Below, in pieces: positions 26,996 through 35,786 of a stretch of 64,000 nt of DNA. This stretch comes from Litorihabitans aurantiacus (GTDB lineage Bacteria; Actinomycetota; Actinomycetes; Actinomycetales; Beutenbergiaceae), in the NCBI RefSeq assembly GCF_030161595.1, contig NZ_BSUM01000001.1, positions 2,418,001-2,482,000 of the forward strand, given 5' to 3'. A model generated the notes under the pieces. The model made no database searches. It was not told the DNA's origin and was given only the letters and a program-made list of their open reading frames with translations. The translations under genes and the position numbers were made by a program. The first letter of the stretch is position 1; every line of letters starts with the position of its first letter.

Positions 26996-27973
26996 TCAGA
27001 CGCCCGAGTAGCTGTGGAGCGAGTTCACGAACAGGTTGACCACGTAGTAGTTGATGAGGATCGAGGCGAACCCGGCCACCGAGAACCAGGCGGCCCGCCG
27101 GCCCTCCCAACCCCGCGTCGAGCGCGCGTGCAGGTAGGCGGCGTAGACGACCCAGATGATGAAGGACCAGGTCTCCTTCGCGTCCCAGCCCCAGTAGCGA
27201 CCCCACGCGTGCTCGGCCCAGATCGCGCCCGAGATCAGCACGAACGTCCACAGCACGAAGCCGACGGCGTTGATGCGGAACGCGAGGCGCTCGAGGTCCG
27301 CGGCGGTCGGCAGGGACTGCATGATGCGACCGGACGTGCCTCGCGCGAGCGTGCGCTCCTTCGCGAGCTGCAGGCCGGACACGACGGCGGCGACGCCGAA
27401 GACGCCCATCGACGACGTCGCGATCGCCACGTGGATCACGAGCCAGTAGCTCTGCAGCGCGGGCTGGACGGCGTTCGGCTCGGTGTAGAGGACGGCGAGC
27501 GCCAGGAAGAGCCCGAGCACCGCCACGAGCGAGACGAACGTCCCCAGGAAGCGGACGTCGCGCCGGCGGTTGATGCCGAGGAAGAGCGCCGAGGACACGA
27601 CGATCGAGGCGACCGTGAACTCGTACATGTTCGCCCAGGGCACGCGACCGGCGGCGATGCCGCGTGTGGCCGCGCCGGCCACGAGCAGGAACGCCCCCAG
27701 GGTGAAGGTCGACATCGCGATGCCGACGGCGCGGCCGCGGACCGCGGGGGCGCCGTCGTCGACCGCGTCCGTCGCGCCGGTCGGTGCGACGTCGACCGAC
27801 GGCGCGTCGGTCACCCCGGCCGACACGAGCTCGCGCGCACGCACGGTCCTCGCCCGCTTCGGGCGGTCGGCCGCGAGCCGGGAGAAGTCGACGGCGAAGG
27901 CGATCGTCGCGATGAGGTAGGCCGTCATGGCCGCCGTCACGAGGTACAGACTGACCTGTCCGAGCTCAGCCAC
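26996..27973 (-). CDS. ccsB: cytochrome c biogenesis protein CcsB (ResC)
   Basis: Heme-handling membrane component of the system II cytochrome c synthase, working with ResB. Seen: GIAAGRVPWANMYEF, the tryptophan-rich heme motif WAEHAWGRYWGWDAKETWS and about eight membrane helices in 325 residues, with conserved histidines in LVIHVAIA and YLHARS. The GTG start overlaps the resB stop by 8 nt, so the pair is coupled. Confidence 0.96.
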   Translation of the reverse strand: MAELGQVSLYLVTAAMTAYLIATIAFAVDFSRLAADRPKRARTVRARELVSAGVTDAPSVDVAPTGATDAVDDGAPAVRGRAVGIAMSTFTLGAFLLVAGAATRGIAAGRVPWANMYEFTVASIVVSSALFLGINRRRDVRFLGTFVSLVAVLGLFLALAVLYTEPNAVQPALQSYWLVIHVAIATSSMGVFGVAAVVSGLQLAKERTLARGTSGRIMQSLPTAADLERLAFRINAVGFVLWTFVLISGAIWAEHAWGRYWGWDAKETWSFIIWVVYAAYLHARSTRGWEGRRAAWFSVAGFASILINYYVVNLFVNSLHSYSGV

Positions 27974-29630
27974 GTCGGGCTCCTTCGTCGTCCTGCGGGG
28001 TGCTGTCGTGCGGGCGGGGGCCCTCGGCCACCGGGGGGCGCAGGGGGTCGAGCACGCGGGTGAGCTCGCGAGCGAGCCCGGGGTCGTCGCCGCGGGCGAG
28101 CGCGGCGGCAGTGACCACTGTACGACCGCCGTCGTCCCGGCCGATGCGCACGAACACGCGCCTGCGCGGGAGGAACAGGGAGGCCGAGAGCCCGGCGAGC
28201 GCCAGCAGCGAGAACGTCAGCACGAACGGCAGCGTGGGGTCGTAGCGCAGGTCGAGGCCGACGTAGCGCGGGAGGTCGTTGAACGTCAGCGTCCCGAGGC
28301 CGTCCGGCAGGTCGACGGTCTGCCCGGGGGCGACGACGACGCGCACGGGGACGTCCTCGCCGTCGGGACCGGGCTCGGTCACCTGGCGCATGGCCTGCGT
28401 GTCGAGCTGGTACACGTTCTGGGGCACGCCGTCGTCGAGGCCGAGGTTGCCGTACCAGACGTCGAGCACGAGGAGCGGCTCGGTCGGCTCGGGCGAGATG
28501 GAGAAGGCGGTGTCGCTCGCGGGGTCCACGACCGCCGTCGGCAGGAACACCCCGCTGAGCCCGATCTGGTCACCCGTCTGGGTGTCGGGGACCTTGATCA
28601 CGCCGCGGGAGTCGTACATCTGCTGGTCGACGACGACGAACGGGACGGGCCCCGAGAAGGCGACGTCGCCGCCGGCGTCGGTCACCGTGACGTCGGGCGC
28701 GAACCCGTTGCCCATGAGGTAGACGCTCGCCCCACCCGTGCGCAGCGGGTGGTTGACGCGGATGGACTCGGGGCGGGGGTCGGCGCCCGGCTCGGTCAGC
28801 GTGACGTCGGCGCGGAAGTCCGCGGCCTGGCCGGAGACCTCATCGAACTCCGAGGAGAAGCCGTCGAGCCGCATGCGGAACGCGTCGAGCCCGGACTCGT
28901 CGAACCACGGGCCCGACTCGAAGGAGTCGTAGACCACCTGCGAGTTGGCGAACGTGTCCCCCTCGACCACGAGCACCTGACCGCGGTAGTGCACGAACGA
29001 GCCGTAGCCGACGGCGACCAGCAGGCCCACCAGCGAGAGGTGGAAGACGATGTTGCCGGTCTCGCGCGTGTAGCCGCGCTCGCCCGACAGGGTGGTGACG
29101 GCGCCGTCGGCACTCTCGGTCCGCCGCAGGCGGTAGCCCTTGAGCGCCCGCACGGCGGAGGTGACGGCCTCCTCGCGCCCGAGCCCGGAGGCGAACGCGT
29201 CCCGCACCGGGAACCGCGTGAACCGCCGCGGCGCCGCGGGCGGCGGACGGCGCAGGGCCCGGACGTGGTCGAGCGAGCGCGGCACGATGCAGCCGACCAG
29301 GCTGACGAACAGCAGCAGGTAGACCGCCGAGAACCACGGCGAGGAGAAGACGTCGAACAGGCCCCAGCGCTCCAGCACCGGCGCGAGCGACGGGTTGTCG
29401 ACGTAGTACTGCGCCACGCGCGCAGGATCCTGCGGGCGCTGCGGGAAGAACGTGCCGGGCAGGGCGACGACGGCGAGCAGCAGCAGGAGCAGCAGCGCCA
29501 CCCGCATGGAGGTCAGCTGCCGCCACGTCCAGCGCAGCCACGCGATCGGGCCGAAGCGCGCCGGGGTCGGGGTCGGTCCGGGCGCGGCGTTCTGCGCAGG
29601 GCCGGAACCGCGCTCGGGCTCGTCCCCCAC
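27966..29630 (-). CDS. resB: cytochrome c biogenesis protein ResB (Ccs1)
   Basis: Partner of CcsB in extracytoplasmic heme attachment. Visible: WRQLTSMRVALLLLLLL and GTFFPQRPQDP near the N-terminus, a helix pair, GYTRETGNIVFHLSLVGLL, a large extracytoplasmic domain, and a last helix (FVLTFSLLALAGLSASLFLP). The GTG at 29630 is chosen because GAGGGG lies just upstream and it avoids overlap with ccdA; 554 residues result. Confidence 0.94.
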   Translation of the reverse strand: MGDEPERGSGPAQNAAPGPTPTPARFGPIAWLRWTWRQLTSMRVALLLLLLLAVVALPGTFFPQRPQDPARVAQYYVDNPSLAPVLERWGLFDVFSSPWFSAVYLLLFVSLVGCIVPRSLDHVRALRRPPPAAPRRFTRFPVRDAFASGLGREEAVTSAVRALKGYRLRRTESADGAVTTLSGERGYTRETGNIVFHLSLVGLLVAVGYGSFVHYRGQVLVVEGDTFANSQVVYDSFESGPWFDESGLDAFRMRLDGFSSEFDEVSGQAADFRADVTLTEPGADPRPESIRVNHPLRTGGASVYLMGNGFAPDVTVTDAGGDVAFSGPVPFVVVDQQMYDSRGVIKVPDTQTGDQIGLSGVFLPTAVVDPASDTAFSISPEPTEPLLVLDVWYGNLGLDDGVPQNVYQLDTQAMRQVTEPGPDGEDVPVRVVVAPGQTVDLPDGLGTLTFNDLPRYVGLDLRYDPTLPFVLTFSLLALAGLSASLFLPRRRVFVRIGRDDGGRTVVTAAALARGDDPGLARELTRVLDPLRPPVAEGPRPHDSTPQDDEGARRG

Positions 29631-29656
29631 GAGCCCCTCGGGCCGGTACCCGGCTC

Positions 29657-30427
29657 TCAAAGGATCGTCCCGTACTGCGCGACCCAGCCCTGGAGCAGCT
29701 GCGACAGGTGCTGCCAGACCCCGGTGACGAGCGCCAGGCCCAGCAGGATCAGCATGACACCGCCGAACCGCATGATCGCGACGCGGTGACGCTTGAGGAA
29801 CCCGACCGAGCGGGCCGAGCGCCGGAACGCGAGCGCGATCACGAGGAACGGCACGCCGAGACCGAGGCAGTAGACCAGCGCCAGCAGGCCCCCGCGCGCT
29901 GGTGACTCGGTCGGCAGGGAGAGCGTCAGGATGGCCGCGAGCGTGGGGCCGATGCACGGCGCCCACCCGAAGCCGAAGGTCACGCCGAGCAGGCCCGCGC
30001 CCGCGAGCGAGGCCCGCGGCGCGAGGTGGAGCCGGCGCTCGCGCTGGAAGAACGGCAGCCAGCCCGCGAACGAGAGGCCCATGAGCACGACCACGACCCC
30101 CAGCACGCGCAGCACCACGTCCATGTGCGGCTGGAGCCGCGCCCCCACCGTGACGAACACGAGGCCCAGCCCGACGAACACCACCGAGAACCCCGCGATG
30201 AACAGCAGCACGCCCGCGAGCAGGCGACCCCGCTGCCGGCCCGACGTCTCCGCGAGGTCGGCGCCGGTCATCCCGCCCAGGTAGCCGAGGTACCCGGGTA
30301 CGAGGGGCAGCACGCAGGGTGAGGCGAAGGAGACGAACCCGGCGATCAGCGCGACGGGGAGCGCGAGCAGCAGCGGACCCGAGAGGACGGTCTCCTGGAA
30401 GGTCTGCGCGAGGGAGGCGAGATCCAC
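29657..30427 (-). CDS. ccdA: cytochrome c biogenesis protein CcdA
   Basis: Membrane thiol carrier moving reducing power from cytoplasmic thioredoxin outward to ResA-like proteins. Seen: FVSFASPCVLPLVPGYLGYL and GWAPCIGPTLAAIL, each with one of the two redox cysteines, and six membrane helices in 256 residues. A GTG start 4 nt after the resA stop; the operon order is resA, ccdA, resB, ccsB. Confidence 0.96.
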   Translation of the reverse strand: MDLASLAQTFQETVLSGPLLLALPVALIAGFVSFASPCVLPLVPGYLGYLGGMTGADLAETSGRQRGRLLAGVLLFIAGFSVVFVGLGLVFVTVGARLQPHMDVVLRVLGVVVVLMGLSFAGWLPFFQRERRLHLAPRASLAGAGLLGVTFGFGWAPCIGPTLAAILTLSLPTESPARGGLLALVYCLGLGVPFLVIALAFRRSARSVGFLKRHRVAIMRFGGVMLILLGLALVTGVWQHLSQLLQGWVAQYGTIL

Positions 30428-30431
30428 GCGG

Positions 30432-31043
30432 TCAGCCCTCGGCCAGCACGTCGTCGATCAGGCCCGCGAGCGTCGTCTCGGTCGCCAGGCCGACAATGCG
30501 CGCGGCCGGTCGACCCTCGGTGTCGAGCACGACCGTCGTCGGCATCGCGCGCAGCGGCACGAGGCCCTCGAGCGCGGCCACGGCGGTCGCGTCGCCGTCG
30601 TCCAGGCTCGGGAAGGTGATGCCGTAGGTCTGCTTGAACGCGTTCGCCGTCGCGGCGTCGTCCGTGCCGTTGACGCCGAGGAGCCGCACGCCGTCGCCCG
30701 CGTAGGTGTCCGCGATCGAGACGAGGTCGGGTGCCTCGGCGCGGCAGGGCGGGCAGGCGGCGTACCAGAAGTTGAGGACGACGACGTCGCCGCGCCAGTC
30801 CGCGAGGTCGATCGCGTTGCCGTCGAAGTCGACCCCGGCGATCTGCGGCGCGTCCGTCCGCTCGGCGGGCGACCAGGTCGTGAACGCGCCGGTGCCCTCC
30901 TGGTAGCCAGGGTCGACGACCGTCGGGTCGCCGCCGTCGTCACCGGGCGAGCACGCGACGAGCGCGAGTGCCGCCGCACCCGCGGCGAGGGCGGCGAGCG
31001 CGCGTCGGGCTGACGTGCGGGCGGTCGTGCGGGCCTCAGGCAC
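30432..31043 (-). CDS. resA: TlpA/ResA family thiol-disulfide oxidoreductase (lipoprotein)
   Basis: Extracytoplasmic thioredoxin-fold protein that keeps apocytochrome c cysteines reduced. Signal with lipobox LVAC, then WRGDVVVLNFWYAACPPCRAE with the CPPC redox site, VNGTDD and PLRAMPTTVVLD (cis-Pro). Two GTG starts are possible, 31043 and 31061; 31043 gives 203 residues and overlaps the phosphatase stop by 8 nt. Confidence 0.92.
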   Translation of the reverse strand: MPEARTTARTSARRALAALAAGAAALALVACSPGDDGGDPTVVDPGYQEGTGAFTTWSPAERTDAPQIAGVDFDGNAIDLADWRGDVVVLNFWYAACPPCRAEAPDLVSIADTYAGDGVRLLGVNGTDDAATANAFKQTYGITFPSLDDGDATAVAALEGLVPLRAMPTTVVLDTEGRPAARIVGLATETTLAGLIDDVLAEG

Positions 31044-31683
31044 CGGCCACCGCCGAGGCACCCGGCAGCAGCGCGGCCGCGGGCTCGCTGTAGCTGTGGG
31101 CCACCAGGGTCGCCCCCTCGAAGGTGAGGGACGTGACCGAGGCGAGGCTGCACTCGCGGGTGCGCGGGTCGTGCCAGAGCGGTCGACCCTGCAGCGCGCG
31201 GCGCACCGCCCAGATCGGCGACTGGTGCGAGACGAGCACGGCCTCGTGGCCCTGCGCCGCCCGGCGCGCGGTGGCGATCGCGGCGAACATCCGGTCCCGC
31301 TGCTGCGTGAAGGGCTCGCCCCACGACGGGCGCAGGGGGTTGTAGAGGTGGCGCAGCGAGTCCGGCGTGAGCAGGTTCCGCCAGCCGCCCCCGGCGACCG
31401 GCCGACCCTCGAGCGCGTTCTCCGCCTCGATGATCCGCGGGTCGATCACGACGTCCAGGCCGAGCGCGTCCGCGAGCGGCTGCGCCGTCTGGCGCGCGCG
31501 CTCGAGCGGCGAGGAGACGAGGTGCGTGACGTCGTCGCGACCGGCGACGAACGCCTGCGCGACCATCGCCGCCATCGCGTGCCCGCGCTCGGACAGGACG
31601 TAGCCCGGCAGGCGGCCGTAGAGGATCTTGTCCGGGTTCTCGACCTCGCCGTGCCGGAGCAGGTGGACCGTGGTGCGGGACAT
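31036..31683 (-). CDS. histidine phosphatase family protein
   Basis: 215-residue phosphoglycerate-mutase-fold phosphatase. The phospho-accepting LLRHGE motif is at the N-terminus, then SSPLERARQTAQPLA, EAENALEG (acid) and VSHQSPIW (second His). The substrate cannot be told from sequence. It heads the resA-ccdA-resB-ccsB run and overlaps resA, so it is probably part of that operon. Confidence 0.9.
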   Translation of the reverse strand: MSRTTVHLLRHGEVENPDKILYGRLPGYVLSERGHAMAAMVAQAFVAGRDDVTHLVSSPLERARQTAQPLADALGLDVVIDPRIIEAENALEGRPVAGGGWRNLLTPDSLRHLYNPLRPSWGEPFTQQRDRMFAAIATARRAAQGHEAVLVSHQSPIWAVRRALQGRPLWHDPRTRECSLASVTSLTFEGATLVAHSYSEPAAALLPGASAVAGA

Positions 31684-31687
31684 GCCC

Positions 31688-32266
31688 CTAGTCTCGCAAA
31701 CCTTCCTGGGAGGGCTCCCCGTGCGCGTGTGAGTCGGGCAACACCTCGGGCGGCCGCTCGGGCACCCCCTCGGCCCGCAGCACGGTGCGCATCGCCTCCC
31801 CCAGGTGGGCGAGCTGCTCGCGATCGAGCACGTCCACCAGGCGCGCGCGCACGGACGCGACGTGGACCGGAGCGGCCGCCTCGAGCCGCGCGAAGCCCGC
31901 CTCCGTCATCACGGCGACCACCCCGCGGCGGTCCACGCCGTCGGGCTCGCGGCGCACGAGCCCCGAGCGCTCGAGCCGCGCGACGGCGTGCGTCACCCGG
32001 CTGCGAGAGTGCGCCACGCTCACGGCGAGCTCGGCCATCCGCACCCGGCGCTGCGGCGCCTCGCTCAACCGGACCAGCAGCTCGTACTCGGGCATCGACA
32101 GCCCCGTGCCGGCCTCGAGGTCTCGCGTGAGCCGCGAGAGCAGGTGCGTCATGCCGACGACGGCGGCGCGCCAGTCGCGTTGCTGGCCCGCGTCGAGCCA
32201 GCGCACGTCGACGGCGCACGGATCAGGCCGCGCCGTCGGTCGCGGGTACTCGTCAGCGGTGGTCAT
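31688..32266 (-). CDS. MarR family transcriptional regulator
   Basis: 192-residue winged-helix regulator. Seen: LSMPEYELLVRLSEAPQRRV, RMAELAVSVAHSRSRVTHAV (recognition helix), ARLERSGLVRREPDGVDRRG (wing). It is divergent from the yceI-like gene; two perfect palindromes in the 78-nt gap are probable operators, so it likely controls both genes. The last ~8 codons contain a sequence resembling one unit of the tandem repeat family. Confidence 0.92.
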   Translation of the reverse strand: MTTADEYPRPTARPDPCAVDVRWLDAGQQRDWRAAVVGMTHLLSRLTRDLEAGTGLSMPEYELLVRLSEAPQRRVRMAELAVSVAHSRSRVTHAVARLERSGLVRREPDGVDRRGVVAVMTEAGFARLEAAAPVHVASVRARLVDVLDREQLAHLGEAMRTVLRAEGVPERPPEVLPDSHAHGEPSQEGLRD

Positions 32267-32278
32267 CGGCCCATCTTA

Positions 32279-32292
32279 CTTGTAGGGACAAG
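32279..32292. promoter_or_regulatory. palindrome 1 between marR-like and yceI-like genes
   Basis: CTTGTAGGGACAAG: 5-nt arms pair perfectly around AGGG. It lies 13 nt upstream of the MarR start and is a candidate autorepression site. Confidence 0.5.
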
Positions 32293-32307
32293 CGATGCGT
32301 GGTAGTA

Positions 32308-32321
32308 GTTGAGTGTTCAAC
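32308..32321. promoter_or_regulatory. palindrome 2 between marR-like and yceI-like genes
   Basis: GTTGAGTGTTCAAC: 5-nt arms pair perfectly around GTGT, with outer GTGG/CCAC extending the symmetry. TTGA...TTCAA is typical of MarR-family operators. It lies 24 nt upstream of the yceI-like start. Confidence 0.6.
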
Positions 32322-32344
32322 CACCCTCGAGCGATCGGACCACC

Positions 32345-32875
32345 ATGAGCATCCCCGCCGCCATCTACGCCATCGACGCCTCGCACTCCGAGGTCGCCTT
32401 CTCCATCCGCCACGCCGGCATCGCCAAGGTCCGGGGTCGCTTCACCGAGTTCACGGGCGAGATCGTCGTCGCCGAGGACCTCGCCGCCTCGCGCGCCTCG
32501 GCCGTCATCGAGGCCAGCAGCGTCGACACCGGCAACGCCCAGCGCGACGGGCACCTGCAGTCCTCCGACTTCTTCTCGGTCGAGGCCCAGCCGCAGTGGT
32601 CCTTCACCTCCACCTCGATCACCGGCGCCCAGGACGAGTTCACGCTCGCCGGCGAGCTGACGATCAACGGCACGACGAAGCCGGTCGAGATCGACGTCGA
32701 GTACAACGGCACCAACGTCGACGCCTACGGCGTCACGCGCGTCGGCTTCTCCGGGACCACCGAGATCGCGCGCGAGGACTTCGGCATCACGTGGAACGCC
32801 CCGCTCGAGGCCGGCGGCTTCCTGCTCGGCGACAAGGTGAAGATCTTCCTCGAGATCTCGGCCACCAAGGCCTGA
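32345..32875 (+). CDS. YceI family protein
   Basis: 176-residue lipocalin-like beta-barrel that binds isoprenoid-type lipids in characterised members. Clear family features: YAIDASHSEVAFSIRHAGIA, VRGRFTEFTGEI, SSVDTGNAQRDGHLQSSDFF and GELTINGTTKPV. No signal peptide, so it is probably cytoplasmic. A role with isoprenoid quinones is possible but not shown. It is followed by a perfect 18-bp hairpin. Confidence 0.94.
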   Translation: MSIPAAIYAIDASHSEVAFSIRHAGIAKVRGRFTEFTGEIVVAEDLAASRASAVIEASSVDTGNAQRDGHLQSSDFFSVEAQPQWSFTSTSITGAQDEFTLAGELTINGTTKPVEIDVEYNGTNVDAYGVTRVGFSGTTEIAREDFGITWNAPLEAGGFLLGDKVKIFLEISATKA

Positions 32876-32889
32876 GCACCTGACGCACC

Positions 32890-32928
32890 GCGAGGGCGGG
32901 TGACGGCGACGCCGTCACCCGCCCTCGC
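32890..32928. terminator. perfect 18-bp hairpin between convergent genes
   Basis: Arms at 32890-32907 and 32911-32928 pair perfectly around a 3-nt loop (GAC). Placed between the yceI-like gene and the glutaredoxin-like gene, it can end transcription from both sides. Confidence 0.8.
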
Positions 32929-32943
32929 CGCTTCCGGTCGCGC

Positions 32944-33210
32944 TCAGGCGCCGAGCGCCGCCGCGATCACACTCGCGTCGAGCCGCCAGTGACCCTGCGG
33001 CCGCCCGTCCACCAGGGCCACCGGCACGAGCTCGCCGAACTGCTCCTGCAACTCGGGCGAGGCGTCGACGTCGACACTCACCCACGCGTGCCCCGTCCGC
33101 TCCGTCACGGCGTCCAGCACCCGGTGCGCGTCCTGACACAGGTGGCAGCCGAGGCGCTCCACCAGGATCAGGCGCACGTCGCCTCCGCCGCCGCTGCCGT
33201 CGTCGTCCAT
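32944..33210 (-). CDS. glutaredoxin-like thiol protein
   Basis: 88 residues with a redox motif CHLC in LVERLGCHLCQDAHRVLD, then VSVDVDASPELQEQFGELVP and VPVALVDG with a cis-Pro. This is the short glutaredoxin-like family (DUF836 type) of actinobacteria. ATG 33210 gives a Gly/Asp-rich leader of 11 residues. Convergent with yceI. Confidence 0.85.
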   Translation of the reverse strand: MDDDGSGGGGDVRLILVERLGCHLCQDAHRVLDAVTERTGHAWVSVDVDASPELQEQFGELVPVALVDGRPQGHWRLDASVIAAALGA

Positions 33211-33308
33211 GCCCTCACGGTAGGCGAGACGTGAAGGTCCGGTGACCGCCCGGTGAGCAGTCCTCCCCCCCCCTCGCCGCCACCCGGCGGCGCACCTCTC
33301 CCGGCGCG

Positions 33309-33314
33309 TAGGGT
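33309..33314 (+). promoter_or_regulatory. -10-like hexamer of the HAD phosphatase gene (leaderless type)
   Basis: TAGGGT ends 7 nt before the ATG at 33322. Confidence 0.45.
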
Positions 33315-33321
33315 GGCCGCG

Positions 33322-34143
33322 ATGGATGCCCTCGACGGCCTGCCCGCACTCGCCCCCGGTGGCACGCGCCCGGCGTGCGCGTTCTTCGACGTCGACAACA
33401 CGATCGTGCGCGGCGCGAGCGGCTTCCACCTCGCCAAGGAGCTCTACCGTCGCCGCTTCTTCCGACGCCGCGACATCGCCTGGTTCGCGTGGCAGGCCGC
33501 CCAGTTCTTCCTGCGCGGCGAGAGTCGCGAACGCGTGGCGGCCATCCGCTCCCGCGCGCTCGGCGTCATCCGTGGCCGGACCGAGGCCGAGATCGTCGAC
33601 GTCGGCGAGGAGGTCTACGAGCAGGTCCTCGACAGCCGCATCTTCCCGGGCGCGCGCGCCCTGATCCGCGCCCACCTGGATCTCGGGCACGAGGTCTGGC
33701 TGGTCACCGCCACTCCGCGGGAGATCGGCGACCTGATGGCGCGGCGCCTGGGGGCGACCGGCGCCGTCGCCACGGTCGCGCAGACGGTCGACGGCGTCTA
33801 CACCGGCGAGCTCGTCGGCGACCTCATGCACGGCTCGCGCAAGGCCGAGGCCGTGCGCCAGCTGGCCGAGCGCGCCGGCGCGGACCTCGCCGACTGCGCC
33901 GCCTACGGCGACTCGGCCAACGACCTGGAGATGCTCGGGACCGTCGGGCACCCGTGCGCGATCAACCCCGACCCGCACCTGCGCCTGCACGCGCTCGAGT
34001 CCGACTGGCCCGTCCGCGACTTCCGGCGACGCCGCCCCGGCCTCGCCCAGGGAGCTGTCGTCGCGGGCGCCGGAGCCGGCCTCTGGGGCGCCGTGGTGCT
34101 GCTCCGGCGCCTCCTGCGGCACGCCTCGTCCGGCACGCCGTAG
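33322..34143 (+). CDS. HAD-IB family phosphatase, membrane-tethered
   Basis: 273 residues, related to phosphoserine phosphatase. Motif I FFDVDNTIVRG (DxDxT), motif II VWLVTATPREIG, the Lys region GSRKAEAV and motif IV AAYGDSANDLEML are intact. A C-terminal hydrophobic segment (GAVVAGAGAGLWGAVVLL) would tether it. ATG 33322 is preferred over an upstream GTG because of the -10-like TAGGGT at 7 nt. The substrate is unknown. Confidence 0.9.
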   Translation: MDALDGLPALAPGGTRPACAFFDVDNTIVRGASGFHLAKELYRRRFFRRRDIAWFAWQAAQFFLRGESRERVAAIRSRALGVIRGRTEAEIVDVGEEVYEQVLDSRIFPGARALIRAHLDLGHEVWLVTATPREIGDLMARRLGATGAVATVAQTVDGVYTGELVGDLMHGSRKAEAVRQLAERAGADLADCAAYGDSANDLEMLGTVGHPCAINPDPHLRLHALESDWPVRDFRRRRPGLAQGAVVAGAGAGLWGAVVLLRRLLRHASSGTP

Positions 34144-34189
34144 ATCACGACGCGCATGAAGGAGGCGCACGACACACCGATGGCGCGCC

Positions 34190-34202
34190 TTCCAGCCTGG
34201 AA
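34190..34202. promoter_or_regulatory. palindrome upstream of the XRE-MurA gene
   Basis: TTCCAGCCTGGAA: 6-nt arms pair perfectly around one C, 30 nt before the start codon. A plausible operator for the gene's own XRE domain (inference). Confidence 0.5.
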
Positions 34203-34232
34203 TTATCTCAGGGAAGGGATACGCTCACCACC

Positions 34233-35782
34233 ATGACCACCACGCTCGAGGACGCCACCACCCCGCTCGCGGCCATCGGCACCCTGATCCGCGGCGCCCG
34301 CCAGAACATGGGCCTGACGCAGGCTCAGCTCGCCGAACGCCTCAGCACCTCCCAGTCCGCCATCGCGCGGATCGAGCAGGGCAGCCAGAACCTGTCGGTC
34401 GACATGCTCGCGCGGATCAACGCCGCGCTCGACGCCGATCTCCTCCCGATCGCGAACGGCTCGCCGCGTCCGACCCACCTGCGGGTGACCGGCGGTCAGA
34501 CCCTGTCCGGGACGATCACCGTCAACTCCTCGAAGAACGCCGCCGTCGCGCTCCTGTGCGCGTCGCTGCTCAACCGCGGCCGCACGGTGCTGCGCGGCGT
34601 GGCCCGCATCGTCGAGGTGGACCGCATCGTCGCGGTGCTGCAGTCCATCGGTGTCCAGGTCACCTGGTCCCCGGACGGTCACGACCTCGAGATCGTGCGC
34701 CCCGAGCAGCTCGACCTCACCACGATCGACGACGACGCCGCCAAGCGCACCCGCAGCATCATCATGTTCTTCGGCCCGCTGCTCGGCCAGGAGTCCAGCT
34801 TCGACCTGCCCTACGCGGGTGGCTGCAACCTCGGGACCCGCACGGTCGAGCCCCACATGATCGCCCTGCGCCCCTTCGGGCTCGACGTCGTGGCGAACCA
34901 GGGCGCGTACCACGCGACCGCCACGCCGGACACGGGCGAGCAGCTCGCCGTCGTGCTGACCGAGCGCGGCGACACCGTGACGGAGAACGCGATCATGGCC
35001 GCCGCCGGCCGCGACGGCGTCACCGTCATCCGCAACGCCTCGCCGAACTACATGGTCCAGGACCTGTGCTTCTACCTCGAGCTGCTCGGGGTGGAGATCG
35101 AGGGCATCGGCTCGACCACGCTGACGATCCGGGGAAGGCCCGGATCGACGCCGACGTCGAGTACGCCGTCTCGGAGGACCCGGTCGAGGCCATGAGCCTC
35201 CTGACCGCCGGCATCGTCACCGACTCCGAGATCACGGTGTCGCGCGTGCCGATCGAGTTCATGGAGATCGAGCTCGCGACGCTGAGCGAGATGGGCCTGC
35301 GCTACGCGCTCACGCCCGAGTACACGGCGCTCAACGGCCGCACGCGCCTCGTGGACGTCACGGTCTTCCCGAGCGAGCTGCGGGCCCCGATCGACAAGAT
35401 CCACCCGATGCCGTTCCCGGGCCTGAACATCGACAACCTGCCGTTCTTCGCGGTCATCGCGGCGTGTGCGAGCGGGCAGACCACGATCCACGACTGGGTC
35501 TACGACAACCGCGCCATCCACCTCACGGACCTCACGCGCCTGGGCGCCGACGTGCGACTGCTGGACCCGCACCGCCTCGACGTCAGCGGCCCGACCCACT
35601 GGTCCGGCGCGGAGATCAGCTGCCCGCCGGCGCTGCGCCCCGCCGTCGTGATCCTGCTGGGGATGATGGCGGCCAAGGGCACGAGCGTGCTGCGCGGCGT
35701 CGACATCATCGCGCGCGGCTACGAGCAGCTCGCCGACCGCCTCATCGAGCTCGGCGCGCAGATCGAGACCTTCCGCGACTGA
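34233..35782 (+). CDS. XRE helix-turn-helix domain fused to a MurA-like enolpyruvyl transferase, frameshifted as read
   Basis: N-terminal ~75 residues are an XRE DNA-binding domain (MGLTQAQLAERLSTSQSAIA, RIEQGSQNLSVDMLARI). The rest is an EPSP/MurA fold: VNSSKNAAVALLCAS (Lys), a catalytic loop YAGGCNLGTRTVEPH keeping the MurA Cys and Arg, and PFPGLNIDNL with the Asp. It may make UDP-GlcNAc-enolpyruvate or act as a sensor of that pathway; it differs from canonical MurA at several conserved positions. The frames join at the G run 35131-35134 (one base short); about 516 residues restored. Confidence 0.87.
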
Positions 35783-35786
35783 CGCC

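Noticed and set aside
33264-33273. Long C run as a phase-variation tract for the HAD gene
   Set aside because: The tract lies upstream of the preferred start at 33322, so length changes would not alter the protein; the start is supported by the -10-like hexamer.
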